Positions 63,971-64,000 of a stretch of 64,000 nucleotides of DNA are shown here, one piece after another (the stretch's first letter is position 1; the number at the start of each line of letters is the position of its first letter). Below the pieces are notes generated by a model. It was not told the DNA's origin, did no database searches, and was given only the letters and a program-made list of their open reading frames with translations. The translations under genes were made by a program, and so were the position numbers. Source of the DNA: CAYRFE01 sp964423645 [NCBI: uncultured bacterium] (lineage in GTDB: Bacteria; Macinerneyibacteriota; Macinerneyibacteria; Macinerneyibacteriales); assembly GCA_964423645.1 (NCBI GenBank), contig CAYRFE010000012.1, positions 33,717-97,716 on the forward strand. The letters are read 5' to 3'.

Positions 63971-64000
63971 TTTTGAAAATGCAGAAAAACGATAAATTTT

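Larger units (their letters stand above)
63654..64000. other. Repeat-rich intergenic tail
   Basis: About 350 nt to the window edge, made mainly of four hairpin repeats that match the island at 47.7-48.4 kb. An open frame here spans the repeats and is not considered a gene. Confidence 0.7.

Noticed and set aside
63693-63995. 100-codon plus-strand open frame at the right edge
   Set aside because: It runs through four non-coding hairpin repeats that occur elsewhere in other frames.
1-64000. tRNA, rRNA or integrase-type mobile element
   Set aside because: None of the short intergenic gaps showed a cloverleaf or rRNA sequence, and no integrase or transposase motif was seen.

Overview
The window is about 38-40 % GC and tightly packed, with almost every gene on the minus strand and many 1-35 bp overlaps. 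The gene set is that of a diderm (Gram-negative type) bacterium: a complete PilM-N-O-P-Q type IV pilus assembly cluster with an outer-membrane secretin, several lipoproteins with lipoboxes, O-antigen ligase family proteins, MltG, and periplasmic TPR proteins. A Por-like C-terminal tail on one exported protein and the abundance of TPR proteins recall environmental or candidate phyla (spirochaete-like or FCB-like), but nothing here fixes the phylum. No rRNA, tRNA, CRISPR array, transposase or phage gene was seen.

Layout, left to right. 1-9.2 kb: the start of a MEMO1-family gene, a SNF2 helicase, then (read right to left) a small membrane protein, dihydropteroate synthase, a CD1871A-type CXXC peptide, a NapH-like ferredoxin-type membrane protein and a large periplasmic TPR protein. 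9.3-14.2 kb: a fusion of a nucleosidase domain to an SPL-like radical SAM domain, behind two O-antigen ligase-like membrane proteins. 14.3-19.6 kb: pilM-pilQ. 19.6-30.1 kb: two sigma54-type response regulators and two histidine kinases with an M6-peptidase-like surface protein wedged between them; the peptidase has lost its zinc site. 30.1-46 kb: a long co-directional run HD/7TM phosphodiesterase - YbeY - DgkA/PAP2 fusion - CorC - Era - two TPR proteins - degenerate Clp ATPase - MltG - U32 protein. 46.4-47.5 kb: ilvE on the plus strand with its own promoter, a possible leader peptide and a clean terminator. 47.5-48.5 kb: a 1-kb island of hairpin repeats, whose relatives reappear at 63.7-64 kb. 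48.5-50.9 kb: LysM protein and an MscS channel with a cyclic-nucleotide-binding-like tail. 50.9-57.1 kb: three tandem paralogous kinases. 57.1-63.7 kb: a solute-binding protein, a DUF3160 lipoprotein, a divergent beta-propeller-like lipoprotein and a HAD phosphatase.

The most unusual region is 50.9-57.1 kb. Three Ser/Thr-kinase-like proteins of the TerY-P/YegI type share an N-terminal kinase plus zinc-knuckle unit. Their C-termini differ but are all built from one recurring module: an acidic EF-hand-like helix pair, a GDxP linker and a beta-sandwich. Some copies add membrane segments. Blocks of exact DNA identity (256, 143 and 88 bp) join different pairs of copies, which indicates gene conversion. 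Two copies have identical promoters that would give leaderless mRNAs; the MscS gene and the dihydropteroate synthase operon have promoters with the same geometry.

Likely cooperation: the pilus cluster sits directly downstream of an NtrC-type two-component system and may answer to it. The YbeY/Era/HD/CorC block is a conserved ribosome-maturation and envelope neighbourhood. Functions given for the kinases, the pseudo-Clp and the pseudo-M6 protein are inference from sequence only.
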